Origin: Pirellulales bacterium
Lineage (GTDB): Bacteria; Planctomycetota; Planctomycetia; Pirellulales; PALSA-1355
Length of the DNA: 64,000 nucleotides
Direction: 5' to 3'
Assembly: GCA_022844125.1 (NCBI GenBank)
Contig: JALHMI010000008.1
Location: 62,001 to 126,000 of the forward strand
Shown: positions 17,329 to 26,724 of the stretch, one piece after another
How positions within the stretch are numbered: position 1 is the stretch's first letter
Layout of the letters: each line of letters opens with the position of its first letter
Made by a program: the position numbers and the translations under genes
Notes under the pieces: generated by a model
The model's database searches: none
Told to the model about the DNA's origin: nothing
What the model saw: only the letters and a program-made list of their open reading frames with translations

Positions 17329-20300
17329 CTAGGACAAACTGAGAAGCGCATCGAGCAAGAGATCGTCGTCGGCCACGGCAGTTTCGTCGAGCGACTCGCC
17401 CTCTGTGAGTTCCAGCAGCGCTTCGTCGGCGAATTGTGCCGCGGCTTCTCGCGCGGTGGCAATCGCTCGCAGCGGCCCGGTCGCCGGTACCCCGTCAATC
17501 AATTCGCTCGCGTGCGAGCTCGCAGCGGCGCTCGAACCGACGTTTCTGTTGAGTGTTCCAGCGAGCGCACTCACCACGGCAGAGCCCAGTGGATCGGCCG
17601 CTGGTGTGACCGCGAGCGCAGCCGGGCTGGCCGGCGGATCGATGAGCTGCGGCAGCTCGAGCATCAGGAGGATGCCGGAGTTGAAGCGGGCGAGCAGTTC
17701 GTCACCGGCGGAGACCACCCCGTCGCGATTGATGTCGAACCGATTGCCACTGGCGGCGACGGTGCCGCCGGCAGCGCGGATTTGCAGAGCGTCGGCGGCG
17801 CTGGTCACGGCCGCGGCCGCCGAGTTGCGCGTGAACGTATCACCGACCCGGCTGCCGAAGTAGAACACGCTGGACTCGTCGAGAGCGGTGTTCGCGTGGA
17901 AGCCGCCGCGGGCATCGTTGCCGCGCACCGTGACTTCCAGCCAGGTGTTCTTGATCGCGTCGTCGGCAAACACGATCTCCACGCGATCGTGGCCCGCAAT
18001 GCCAGCCCCGGCGCGGACGGTGATGCTGATTGGCACGGGCGCGTCGCTCCAACCCGCGGGATCAGTGCTCGTTCCCATGTGGAAAGTGAAGTCGTCGGCC
18101 GTGATCTCGCCGTGGCCGGATGTAAGGTCGATGAACAGACCGTTGATCCCCTTGGAATAACTCGACACGTTCTCGCCGGTCGTCCGGCCATTGCCGCGAA
18201 TGTACGGCAGTTTGTCGACGGCCAGCGCGGCATCGTCCGCATCGCCGCTCGCGCCGGCCACCTCGTCGAACGCCGAGTTGTTATAGAACAGCCGGGCGGC
18301 GACCGGCGGAGCCAGAATCCAGGGCTCGCTGCCGTGGACGCCGTCATCGCCGGCGAAGTACAGGAGGCCGTTGGCATTGGCCATATATCGAACGAACGCG
18401 GGTCCGTCTGAGATCTCGATGGGCGCGACAAGGAATGTGCCGTCCTCGCTGCCATCGCTGGTCCATAGCTGATCACTGTTTCCGCCGGCCCTGAAATACA
18501 CACGGCCGTCAAGTTCTGTTATCGCCTCCGGAGCGAGACCATGGGTGTTTTCGATAGGGTGGGTTCCGAGCGCCGTTCCATCAGTGATCCACAAATGCCC
18601 GCTATGATAGGAACTAAAAAACAACCGGTCCCCGACCGCTGTCAGGTTCGTCGGATCGCTTCCACTACTGCCGGGCATGAGATCCGCCACTTGCCGCGTT
18701 CCCTCGGGCGTTCCATCGCTGGTCCAAAGCTCCGTTCCGAAGGCTGGATCATGACCGCCGAAGTACAAGCGACCATCGACGACATTCCACTCAGTGCGGT
18801 GTGAAATGTCAGCACTCGCCAGGAACTGAGTGCCGGCAGGCGTTCCGTCCGTGCGCCAGAGGTCTCCGAACAACGTTTCGAAGTAGAGCAGATCCCCAGC
18901 GGCCTGCAGGTTGAAGATCTGTTGTACTTCAGGCGACTCGTTCAATTCTGCCAGTTTCGTATGCGTCTGGCTGACGGGCTCATACTTCCACAGTTCATAG
19001 ACATACCAGTAGGATTCGTTGGCACGTGCGCCGATGTAATACACGTCCTTGCCGACGGCGGTAAAGTGTCCCCAAATGCGATTGTCGAAGAAATACGACG
19101 GAGCCAATGGCTGCGCGCCCTCAACGGCGTGAGTACCTTCGACTGTGCCATCGCTGGTCGACAAGAAAGCGCCGTTCGACGCGAAGTATAGCGTGCCATT
19201 CGCATTTATCAGCGTGACATTCAGTCCGACACTGGAAGTCGTTACCGCGAACGTCCCCTCGGCCGTGCCGTCACTACGCCATAGTCGTTGTCCCCCCTCA
19301 CTGTTTGCGACAAAGAACAGCAGCCCATTGACGTTTGTGAGGTAGCGGGGCGACGAGCTAGAGATGCCCGGTTTGATATCTTTGACCAACACCGTTCCAG
19401 CCTCGGTACCGTCGGTTTTCCAGAGCTCACCTCCGTGTGCAAGGGAATGGGCGGAGAAGAACGTTGTCGCGCCGACGGCGGTGAAAAATGCAGGACCCGA
19501 AGCTCTGAGAGGTTGCTGATTGATGTCGAGAATTCGCTGCGTCCCCGCGTCGGTACCGTCACTGATCCACAACTCGCGACCACTTTCGGAGTCCTCGGCG
19601 CTGAAATACAGGGCTCCGCCGACATTTCGCAGGTTCGAAACGTCCGCGCCATCCGACCCCGGGCGAATATCCTTGACCCGCATCGTGCCGGCCAAAGTGC
19701 CGTCGCTCTTCCAGACTTCGGTGCCTCCTAGCTCAGCACTCCATGTGTTCGATGTGATCTGGAAATAGAGCGTGCCGTTAACGCTAACCATGTTGTGTGG
19801 CTGAATACCGGATTTGCCTGGTACGAGATCATCGACCAGGTGAGTGCCGGCGTTCGTGCCGTCGGTAACCCATAGCTCCTGTCCATAGGCGTTCGTGCTG
19901 CCGGCGAAGAACAACTTGTCGCCAGCGGCTTTGAATCCAGAGATCGACGCGGTGGTCTCCCCCGGTGCGATATCGGTAATCAACGTTGGCTGGCTGCCAC
20001 CGCTCCTTCTATAAAGCTTTGCCCCTTGGCTGAAGTAGAGCGTGCCATTAAAGTTCGTTAGCTCCCACGCAGACCCGAAGAGGCTCTTGGTGCCCGCAGC
20101 CGTGCCATCACTGGACCAGAGCGTGCGGGATGTCCCAGTCGTGAAGTACAGCGTACCGGCTACATTGGTTAGTGACCTGGGCTGCTGGTTGGTGGCGCCG
20201 TTGGCGTAGCCCACGCGAGTCGTGCCCGCGATCGTTCCATCGCTTTTCCAGAGGTCACGACCGTTGCTCTCGGCGGAATAAAACAATAAGCCGCTGACGT

Positions 20301-20883
20301 TCGTGAGGGCGTCTGGTGAACTGCCGGCCGTGCCGATCTTGAAGGTTCCTTCGGCCGTTCCATCGCTACGCCATAGGCGACCGGACGAAAAGAAGATCAG
20401 ATCGCCAACAGCCGTTAGCTTCACGGGTGACGTTCCTGACGGGCCAGGCGTCGCATCCGCCACAAGCACCGTTCCTTGGGTTGTGCCATCGCTCTTCCAA
20501 AGTTCAAAGCCGGTTGCTCCATCATTCGCACTGAAAATCAGCGTTCCATTGAGATTGGCCATGTGCGCGGACATGCCACCTGTTGGACCTGGTGCGATGT
20601 CCGCCAGCATGTACGTCCCCTCCGGCGACCCATCGGTGCGCCAAAGCTCGCGGCCGTGAACGCCATCGTCAGCGGAGAAGTAGCCGATGCCGTTGACCTC
20701 GACCACGGCGCTCGGGTTCGATGATCCGGGGCCACCAAGATCCGCCAACAGCGCCGGCGTGACACTCAGCAGTTGGCGGGGTTCAAGTCCCTCGAATACC
20801 AGTCGCCGCTTGGCATGCCCTCTGCGCCGGGAAACCTCTCCAAAGGCGACGTGTCCAGAGCGGGCGGAGTGTGGCTGGTGCAT
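17329..20883 (-). CDS. Large ELWxxDGT-repeat surface protein with LEPR-XLL motif and dockerin-like end
   Basis: 1184 residues. The N-terminus is basic and carries LEPRQLL at 33-39, the planctomycete LEPR-XLL export-region motif. About fifteen repeats follow, each with a blade like LYFSA.D...G.ELW.SDGT..GT, probably a beta-propeller or solenoid exposed outside the cell. A C-terminal module (about 850-1030) contains SSYSKGINGLFIDL, DDFTFHMGTS and DRVEIVFADDAIKNTWLEVTV. It is followed by a calcium-binding dockerin-like loop DINRDGVVSAGDEL and an acidic tail ending LLLDALLSLS. It is paralogous to the gene just upstream on the same strand. Role likely adhesive or carbohydrate-related, unproven. 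Confidence 0.88.
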   Translation of the reverse strand: MHQPHSARSGHVAFGEVSRRRGHAKRRLVFEGLEPRQLLSVTPALLADLGGPGSSNPSAVVEVNGIGYFSADDGVHGRELWRTDGSPEGTYMLADIAPGPTGGMSAHMANLNGTLIFSANDGATGFELWKSDGTTQGTVLVADATPGPSGTSPVKLTAVGDLIFFSSGRLWRSDGTAEGTFKIGTAGSSPDALTNVSGLLFYSAESNGRDLWKSDGTIAGTTRVGYANGATNQQPRSLTNVAGTLYFTTGTSRTLWSSDGTAAGTKSLFGSAWELTNFNGTLYFSQGAKLYRRSGGSQPTLITDIAPGETTASISGFKAAGDKLFFAGSTNAYGQELWVTDGTNAGTHLVDDLVPGKSGIQPHNMVSVNGTLYFQITSNTWSAELGGTEVWKSDGTLAGTMRVKDIRPGSDGADVSNLRNVGGALYFSAEDSESGRELWISDGTDAGTQRILDINQQPLRASGPAFFTAVGATTFFSAHSLAHGGELWKTDGTEAGTVLVKDIKPGISSSSPRYLTNVNGLLFFVANSEGGQRLWRSDGTAEGTFAVTTSSVGLNVTLINANGTLYFASNGAFLSTSDGTVEGTHAVEGAQPLAPSYFFDNRIWGHFTAVGKDVYYIGARANESYWYVYELWKYEPVSQTHTKLAELNESPEVQQIFNLQAAGDLLYFETLFGDLWRTDGTPAGTQFLASADISHRTEWNVVDGRLYFGGHDPAFGTELWTSDGTPEGTRQVADLMPGSSGSDPTNLTAVGDRLFFSSYHSGHLWITDGTALGTHPIENTHGLAPEAITELDGRVYFRAGGNSDQLWTSDGSEDGTFLVAPIEISDGPAFVRYMANANGLLYFAGDDGVHGSEPWILAPPVAARLFYNNSAFDEVAGASGDADDAALAVDKLPYIRGNGRTTGENVSSYSKGINGLFIDLTSGHGEITADDFTFHMGTSTDPAGWSDAPVPISITVRAGAGIAGHDRVEIVFADDAIKNTWLEVTVRGNDARGGFHANTALDESSVFYFGSRVGDTFTRNSAAAAVTSAADALQIRAAGGTVAASGNRFDINRDGVVSAGDELLARFNSGILLMLELPQLIDPPASPAALAVTPAADPLGSAVVSALAGTLNRNVGSSAAASSHASELIDGVPATGPLRAIATAREAAAQFADEALLELTEGESLDETAVADDDLLLDALLSLS

Positions 20884-21056
20884 GAGTTCTCGAAGGTCTA
20901 AGGCGAGCGATCAGAGTGGGCGCGAGCATGGCCCCCTCGCCGAGGGTGGCGCGGCCAAACTCTATCGGGAGAGTACCCCGCCGATCAATGCGAAGTTGCC
21001 TGTTGGCGTTTGGCAGCGCGGATGTGCTAGCACGCAGACAACGGCGAAAAGAGCGT

Positions 21057-23447
21057 TCAATCCAGAAGCGATCGCTCGAAGAACCTCTTGAGAAGGCTCG
21101 CCCCATGATCCGAGGCCGGCGACGCGCCGCCGCGCGGCGTTCTGTCGCTCACGATTCGCGATTCCACTTGCGGTGTGTCGCATCGTAGTTTCGATGTTTC
21201 AATCGGCCTGCCACGTTCATCCGCCATGCGTGGCAATCTCGTGTTCGTGTCGGGAAGCACGCGTTCCAAGCGTCCCATCGCCAGCGCACTCGCCACCGCG
21301 GCGGCCAGGTCGTCGAACGATTCTGCGAGACCGTCATCCTCTGACGCAAGCGCCGCTGCCAGCGGCGAGGCCGGCGGCGTCCAGGTCAGGTTCCGCGTCA
21401 GGAACCCAGCGTTGGTGCGGGCTGTCAGTTCGTCGCCCGCACCCACGGCCTGGTTGCGGTCGAAGTCATAAGGATTGGTGATCGGCTGCAGAAAGCCGGG
21501 ATTGGCGCGAGCGGCCAGGGCATCCGCAGCCGACGTGCTGACAATCGTCGGCGGCGAGCTAATAAACGTATCGCCGATCTTGTTGCCGAAAAAGAACACG
21601 TCGCTCGAAGACAGCCCCGTGTTCTTGTTGTGTCCGCCAAGCGGATCGTTCCCCTCAACGATCACTTGCAGCCAGGTGTTCTGGATGGCATTGTTGGGCC
21701 AGGTGATCACGACCCGGTCCGAGCCGCCGACGCCGGCTCCATGTCGAATCGAAAAGCCACTGGGCGCGGGTGCATTGGCCCAACTGGAGACGGTGCTGTT
21801 CGTGCCAACTTTGAACGTGAAGTCATCGACCGTCACGCCCGCGGCGTCGCCCAGGTCGACCATGATGCCGTTGATCCCGCGGCTGTAGCTGGTGAACGCC
21901 GAGAGCGGCGAGGTCGTGCTGCCGGTGAACTGCAGGGCGACCTTATCGATTGCGATGGCGTTGTCGTCCGCCGCATTGATGGCCGCATTGTTGCCGTCGA
22001 ACTTCGACTGGTTGTAGAAAATGCGGCGGCCAACCGTGCTCGAGTAGTCTGTCAACGGGATGACCCATGGTTCCACACCGTGCGTGCCATTGTCCGCCTG
22101 GAAGTACAGGCGATCGTTGGATGCAACGAGTCGAGACGGGTTGCTGCTCGCGGCGCCGGGAGCAACGTTCCAGTAAAGGTCGGTCCCGGCGCTCGTGCCG
22201 TCGCTCCGCCACAGTTCGGTTCCATTCACGCCATCGCTGGCCGGAAAGAACAGCAGGTTCCTCACGCCGACCAGCGGTGTGGGAATGCCCGGCATGAAGA
22301 ACAGCACTGAGCTCGCAGGGCCCGGGTTGATGTCGCGGACCAGCGTAGTTCCCGCCGGAGTGCCATTACTCTTCCACAGCTCGTTGCCGCTGGCTCCGTC
22401 ATTGGCAAAGAAAAACAATCGTTCGCCCGCCACCGTCAGGCCAACCGGATTCGAAGAGCCATCGCCCGGCAGGATGTCCTTAACGAGCATGGTCCCTTCG
22501 GGCGAGCCATCGCTCTTCCAGAGTTCGTTACCGGTACCTGGACCGCTGGCGACGAAAAACAGGCTGCCATCGAAGTTGACCAGCGAGGCAGGTGAAGCGG
22601 GGCCGCCATCGACGACCTCTTGCACCGGGATGGTCCCCTCGGGCGAGCCGTCGCTTTTCCAAAGCTCGACGCTGCCCGATTGGTTAGCCGCGAAGAATAG
22701 CGTGCCGTCGACGTTGGTGAGCCAGGCGACTTGCGAGCTGGGAGAAGTACCGGGGCGAATGTCCTTGACGAGCGTGATTCCCCCAGGTGTCCCGTCCGAC
22801 TTCCAGATTTCGACTCCGGTGGTACCGTCGTTGGCGGTGAAGAACAGCGTGCCGCTGACATCCAGCAACGAGCCGGGAGCCGAGCCGATTGGACCGGGTC
22901 GCAGGTCCTGTACCAGCGTCGTTCCGCCCTCAGTGCCATCGCTCTTCCAGAGTTCGGGGCCGTTCGTACCATCGTTTGCCGTGAAGAACACAAGGTTGCC
23001 GACTGTGGTCAGCGAGACAGGGGTCGAACTGCCGGTGGGGTTGATGTCCGTAACGCGCCAGGTGCCCGCTTCCGTGCCATCGGAGCGCCACAGTTCGGCG
23101 CCGCTCGTTCCATCATTGGCGGCAAAGTACAGCACCCCGCCCATGACTGCCCGGGCGCCGGAGACGTACGAGGAACTCTCGCCCGGCGAAATGTCCTTGA
23201 CGAGCACGGTGCCGCCGGGCAGCCCGTTTGCGCGCCATAGCTCATTGCCGCTGGTGCCGTCGTTGGCAGAGAACAGGGTCAGCCCCCCCACTTCCGTGAA
23301 ATTGGCCGGAGATGAGTTGCCGGCTGGATTGATGTCCTTCAGCAGGCCGGCGAAGGTCGAGAGCAGGTTGCGGGTTTCGAGTGGCTCGAGGGTGGCGCGG
23401 CGCACACGCGCAGCACCGACCGCCGTTTGGCGGGGAGGAAATCGCAT
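21057..23447 (-). CDS. ELWxxDGT-repeat surface protein with LEPR-XLL-like motif (paralog)
   Basis: 796 residues from ATG 23447 (GGAG nine bases upstream); a TTG at 23534 would add 29 residues. The N-terminus carries LEPLETRNLLS at 20-30, a LEPR-XLL-like motif. About eight ELW(K/R)SDGT..GT repeats follow, then the same C-terminal module as the neighbouring paralog (SYSRGINGIMVDL, DDFTFKVGTN, DRVVITWPNNAIQNTWLQVIVEGND). The dockerin-like loop is DFDRNQAVGAGDEL. The C-terminal tail is basic and Arg/Ser-rich, unlike the acidic tail of the paralog. It is presumably exported and cell-surface or matrix associated. The two genes are 173 bp apart and clearly arose by duplication. Confidence 0.87.
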   Translation of the reverse strand: MRFPPRQTAVGAARVRRATLEPLETRNLLSTFAGLLKDINPAGNSSPANFTEVGGLTLFSANDGTSGNELWRANGLPGGTVLVKDISPGESSSYVSGARAVMGGVLYFAANDGTSGAELWRSDGTEAGTWRVTDINPTGSSTPVSLTTVGNLVFFTANDGTNGPELWKSDGTEGGTTLVQDLRPGPIGSAPGSLLDVSGTLFFTANDGTTGVEIWKSDGTPGGITLVKDIRPGTSPSSQVAWLTNVDGTLFFAANQSGSVELWKSDGSPEGTIPVQEVVDGGPASPASLVNFDGSLFFVASGPGTGNELWKSDGSPEGTMLVKDILPGDGSSNPVGLTVAGERLFFFANDGASGNELWKSNGTPAGTTLVRDINPGPASSVLFFMPGIPTPLVGVRNLLFFPASDGVNGTELWRSDGTSAGTDLYWNVAPGAASSNPSRLVASNDRLYFQADNGTHGVEPWVIPLTDYSSTVGRRIFYNQSKFDGNNAAINAADDNAIAIDKVALQFTGSTTSPLSAFTSYSRGINGIMVDLGDAAGVTVDDFTFKVGTNSTVSSWANAPAPSGFSIRHGAGVGGSDRVVITWPNNAIQNTWLQVIVEGNDPLGGHNKNTGLSSSDVFFFGNKIGDTFISSPPTIVSTSAADALAARANPGFLQPITNPYDFDRNQAVGAGDELTARTNAGFLTRNLTWTPPASPLAAALASEDDGLAESFDDLAAAVASALAMGRLERVLPDTNTRLPRMADERGRPIETSKLRCDTPQVESRIVSDRTPRGGASPASDHGASLLKRFFERSLLD

Positions 23448-23758
23448 CGCCGGGGACTCCAATGCGAACAGGGAACGAGTTTTCTTGCCGCCCGAATCCT
23501 TCCAGCGGCTGACACCAACCTCATTCTGCTCCAAGGGCTATGTCTACAACGCCCCCTGATTCGGGGCAAGAAAAATCCTGAGAATCCGGGCGAATTCGCA
23601 GCCGGCCGGCCCGGAGCTCTTGGCAACCCCTGCCGCCACGAGACCGGGCTCGGTTCAAATCGGGATCGCGCTGGACCCGTCCCGCGAGCAGTCCTAAAAT
23701 GAGGATCGTGCGTCACCGCCCACACTGTTTCGGCGAATCTGTTTAGGAGTAGGCTCTC
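23448..23758. other. Divergent intergenic region
   Basis: About 310 bp between the ELWxxDGT gene (minus) and the DUF1326-like gene (plus). I see no gene. It should contain both promoters; one sigma70-like candidate for the plus-strand gene is listed separately. A small CCCC/GGGG hairpin lies near 23550-23570. Confidence 0.5.
23672..23700 (+). promoter_or_regulatory. Candidate sigma70-type promoter
   Basis: TGGACC (23672-23677) and TAAAAT (23695-23700) are separated by 17 bp, and they lie about 58 bp upstream of the ATG at 23759. The match to TTGACA/TATAAT is moderate and was found by eye only. Confidence 0.35.
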
Positions 23759-24427
23759 ATGCTTCGCTTTCTCAGCACCGTCAGCGCGATGCTGGCCATG
23801 TCGTTCGTTCCCCCGGCCGCGGATGAGCCCCTCAAGGGCGACTATCTGGAAACGCGGACCTGCGACGTCTATACCGGCCCCTGCTTTGCCAATGGTCAGG
23901 TCGGTCTGTGCGGCAACGACGCGATGATGGCCTGGAACATCGAGCGGGGCACGTACGGCGGCGTGAGCCTCGCCGGCTTGAAGGTCGTGGTCGTCACCAC
24001 CGCCACCGACACGCTCGGCTTCGGCGGCACGCTGAAGATCAATCCCCAAGAAATCCGCTCGCTGATCATCGCCGACATCAAGGCCACCGAAGAGCAGCAC
24101 GAAGCCCTGGTGAAGTTCGCCAAGCAGCATGCCCGGCACGCCGGCGAGATCGTGAAAGTCGTCTCGACCCCGATCGAGATGAGCGCCGATCACTTCGAAG
24201 CCGTGGGCATCTTGAAGGCCGGCGACCTGGCCAGCATCAAGACCCGCCGGCTGAACAAGGGCGATTGCGTCTGCTCGAACGAAGAGACGTTCTACCCACC
24301 GCTGAACGACGTGAAGAACGCCACGCCGGCCTATACCGTGGCCGCCGACTTCAGCGGCCCGGCGCTCGGCACCAAGTGGTCGAACCCCGGCACCCGCAGC
24401 GCGTTCCTGGCGAGCTTTTCGTACTAG
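23759..24427 (+). CDS. Exported DUF1326-like protein
   Basis: 222 residues from an ATG with TAGGAG upstream. A short signal peptide (MLRFLSTVSAMLAMSFVPPAAD) precedes a domain reading GDYLETRTCDVYTGPCFANGQVG and then MMAWNIERGTYGGVSLAGLKVVVV. That Cys-bearing start, followed by a 'W.I..G...G..L.G..V' strand, matches the DUF1326 pattern. Later cysteines occur in KGDCVCSNEETFYPPL. The function of DUF1326 is unknown; metal or thiol chemistry is possible given the conserved cysteines. The gene is monocistronic, closed by a strong terminator. Confidence 0.78.
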   Translation: MLRFLSTVSAMLAMSFVPPAADEPLKGDYLETRTCDVYTGPCFANGQVGLCGNDAMMAWNIERGTYGGVSLAGLKVVVVTTATDTLGFGGTLKINPQEIRSLIIADIKATEEQHEALVKFAKQHARHAGEIVKVVSTPIEMSADHFEAVGILKAGDLASIKTRRLNKGDCVCSNEETFYPPLNDVKNATPAYTVAADFSGPALGTKWSNPGTRSAFLASFSY

Positions 24428-24457
24428 ATCGCTGACCGCAACAGCTTGAAATCACAG

Positions 24458-24487
24458 ACGGCCGCTTCCACACTTGGAAGCGGCCGT
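24458..24487 (+). terminator. Strong intrinsic terminator
   Basis: A perfect 13-bp stem (24458-24470 with 24475-24487) with a 4-nt loop, followed by TGTTGTTTTTG. It lies 31 bp after the stop of the DUF1326-like gene and should end its transcript. Confidence 0.9.
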
Positions 24488-24545
24488 TGTTGTTTTTGTG
24501 GTGGCTCTACTTACAGGTACGGCTAGCGCACGGTGAGGCACCATC

Positions 24546-25331
24546 ATGAGCAGCGCCGATGGGCGAGATCGGGTGTCGCCTGCGCGATTCATCAGCGCCT
24601 GGTTGCTCGTTGGCCTGGCATTGCTGGTGGCGATGCCTGCCATCGATCGCACAGCCGAGGCACTGCTGCCATTCCCATACCACTGGAAGTGGAGCTATTT
24701 TCTCAAACCGTGGGTCGTCAGTCATGCGGCTGTGGGCGTGCTGGTGTTCGGATTGCCCGCGATCTGCGTATTTGCGGCAGCCTGGTGGGTGCGCTCTGCA
24801 AGACCGCTTCATCCAGCAATGTTCTATGCATTGGCAGTTGTTTCGGCGGGGTTTTTTCTCACGTCACGCGGCTGGTACATTCCAATCACGTATCTGGCAA
24901 TTGGCGGCGTATTACATCTTTTGCGTCGCTCTCAGCGCCCGATGCTTTTGCCCCGTACTGCCGCCGAGCTTTTCCTCCGGTTGACTGACGCCTTTCCAGA
25001 GTTTCCCGAATACTGGAAAGCAAACGTCGATCCTCAAACGTTTGGCGACCGCGCGCCGCAATTCAGCGATGTGTTTGACGTGTTCTGCAGTTTCTTCCGC
25101 CAACATGTCTGCGTAGCTGACTTGATTGAACTCGCCAAGCCGCACTCGTTGGCCACGCTAGGGATCCTACTCAACGACTGCGTGGAACTAGCAACGCCCA
25201 AACTGCGTGACGCGACAGCAAATCATTTCCTCCAGCCGCTTAGAAATGACCCCGGTTTCGAACGATTGCGGCCTTTGTTGTGCACCCATACGTGGGAGCA
25301 CCTCGAACCGGCCGAGACGGCTGCGAACTAG
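24546..25331 (+). CDS. Hypothetical membrane protein with C-terminal helical domain
   Basis: 261 residues, unassigned. The first 130 residues contain four hydrophobic segments (FISAWLLVGLALLVAMPAI, VSHAAVGVLVFGLPAICVFAAAWWV, FYALAVVSAGFFL, PITYLAIGGVLHLL). The cytoplasmic C-terminal part (about 145-255) reads FLRLTDAFPEFPEYWKANVDPQTF and then DLIELAKPHSLATLGILLNDCVELATPKLRD. This is a soluble helical domain of the kind found in small immunity-like or accessory proteins. Base composition is less GC-biased than the neighbours, hinting at horizontal arrival. It follows the strong terminator, so it has its own promoter. Confidence 0.65.
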   Translation: MSSADGRDRVSPARFISAWLLVGLALLVAMPAIDRTAEALLPFPYHWKWSYFLKPWVVSHAAVGVLVFGLPAICVFAAAWWVRSARPLHPAMFYALAVVSAGFFLTSRGWYIPITYLAIGGVLHLLRRSQRPMLLPRTAAELFLRLTDAFPEFPEYWKANVDPQTFGDRAPQFSDVFDVFCSFFRQHVCVADLIELAKPHSLATLGILLNDCVELATPKLRDATANHFLQPLRNDPGFERLRPLLCTHTWEHLEPAETAAN

Positions 25332-25549
25332 CCGTTTACCACGAGGCGTCAGCAGCCGTGTCTGACCATCCCCCCACTTAAAACACGGCATTTCCCTGCC
25401 TTTTTGCCAGCCACCCCGCACGCGCCCTATAATCGTGGTGCCCCGGACCGGCTCTTAGGTGGTCCGTCAGGCGTTAGCACCAAACTCCTCGCGAGGCACC
25501 GCTTCGCGAATCCATCCTTGACCGACCTGTGAGTGGAGCTCGAACGATC

Positions 25550-26197
25550 ATGACCAAGTGGCTGGCCGCGGTGGCGGCGATTCTGTTGTGCGGACAATTG
25601 GCACTCGCCGCGGACGAATATCGGATCGAGAAGCTCGAGGATGGTCCGCCGGCCGATGACCTCTCGGCCGACGTGGTGGCCAAGCTCGAATCGACCGGCT
25701 ACAAGGTCGTCGATGCTGACGGCAAAAGCGTCGTCGAAATCTGGCTCGCCAAAGAGCCCGTTGTGACCGACGGCTTCGAGCCGACACTCTCGATTCTGTA
25801 TCCCTTTGAGAGCGGTTCGCTCGTTGGCGCACTCAAGTTTCCGCTGAAGGGTTCCGACTTCCGCGGTCAGGAGATTGCCCGCGGCACGTATACGCTTCGC
25901 TACGGTCAGCAGCCGGTCGATGGCAACCATGTCGGCACATTCGACACGCAGGACTTCTTGCTCCTGCTGCCGGCCGCGTCCGACACCGATCCGGCCACGC
26001 TCCCGGGCACCGATTTTTTCGCGACGAGCGCGGAAGCGGCCGAGTCGACGCACCCGGCGATCATTCCGCTATTGAAGCCGAGCGACGCTGAAGCTCCGTC
26101 GCTGCGCCACATCGAAGAGGCCGAATGGTGGGCCGCTCACCTCGTGGCCGGCAAGACGCCACTGGATCTGATCGTGGTCGGCAAAGCTGCGGAGTAA
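25550..26197 (+). CDS. Hypothetical exported protein (operon partner 1)
   Basis: 215 residues from ATG 25550. A signal peptide (MTKWLAAVAAILLCGQLALA, AD cleavage) precedes a beta-rich domain: SADVVAKLESTGYKVVDADGKSVVEIWLAK, LSILYPFESGSLVGALKFP, then RGTYTLRYGQQPVDGNHVGTFDTQDFLLLLPA. Planctomycete proteins of this sort are annotated only as hypothetical. The C-terminus reads HLVAGKTPLDLIVVGKAAE. Its stop is two bases before the next start, so it is translationally linked to a second small exported protein. Confidence 0.72.
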   Translation: MTKWLAAVAAILLCGQLALAADEYRIEKLEDGPPADDLSADVVAKLESTGYKVVDADGKSVVEIWLAKEPVVTDGFEPTLSILYPFESGSLVGALKFPLKGSDFRGQEIARGTYTLRYGQQPVDGNHVGTFDTQDFLLLLPAASDTDPATLPGTDFFATSAEAAESTHPAIIPLLKPSDAEAPSLRHIEEAEWWAAHLVAGKTPLDLIVVGKAAE

Positions 26198-26199
26198 GG

Positions 26200-26724
26200 A
26201 TGCGAATCGCTTGCGTCTTTTCGCTGTGGATGCTGCTGGCTAGCGCGCTGCTTGCTGCTGAACCCGGCAAGACTGAGCCCGCCGCTGCGAAATCCGACGA
26301 TGCGGCCTCGGGCGACTACGTCACCGAGCGTGTCCGCGGGAAGGTCGTCTGGCTTGACGAGGCGCTCAAGCGGCTGCACGGCATCACCAGCGAACCCGAC
26401 GCGGAGAAGACCCAGGTCGTGCTGGAAACGGCCGACGGACAGCTCTGGCCGCTGGCCCAGGACACGCGGGGACGCTCGTTCGTCGTCGACGAGCGACTGC
26501 GGGACGTCGAGGTGGATCTGCTGGTGCGGCGCTACAAGAGCGCGCCGTTCCTGCAAGTAATCCGCGTGATGCGCCCCACGAAGGACGGTCTGGTGGACGT
26601 CGACTACTGGTGCGATATCTGCGCGATCCCGATGTACATTCTCAAGCCCTGCGAGTGCTGTCAGGGCGAATCGCGGCTGCGCGAGCGTCCGGTCGAAGAG
26701 GTGTTCGACCCGGCAGCGAAATAG
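26200..26724 (+). CDS. Hypothetical exported cysteine-rich protein (operon partner 2)
   Basis: 174 residues from ATG 26200, two bases after the previous stop, with AAGG overlapping that stop. A signal peptide (MRIACVFSLWMLLASALLAAEPG) is followed by an OB-like beta domain (RVRGKVVWLDEALKRLHGI, VVLETADGQLWPLAQDTRGRSFVVDERL, VEVDLLVRRYKSAPFLQVIRV). The C-terminal cluster CDICAIPMYILKPCECCQGE has five cysteines and is likely metal-binding or disulfide-linked. It is the second gene of a two-gene unit; function unknown. Confidence 0.75.
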   Translation: MRIACVFSLWMLLASALLAAEPGKTEPAAAKSDDAASGDYVTERVRGKVVWLDEALKRLHGITSEPDAEKTQVVLETADGQLWPLAQDTRGRSFVVDERLRDVEVDLLVRRYKSAPFLQVIRVMRPTKDGLVDVDYWCDICAIPMYILKPCECCQGESRLRERPVEEVFDPAAK

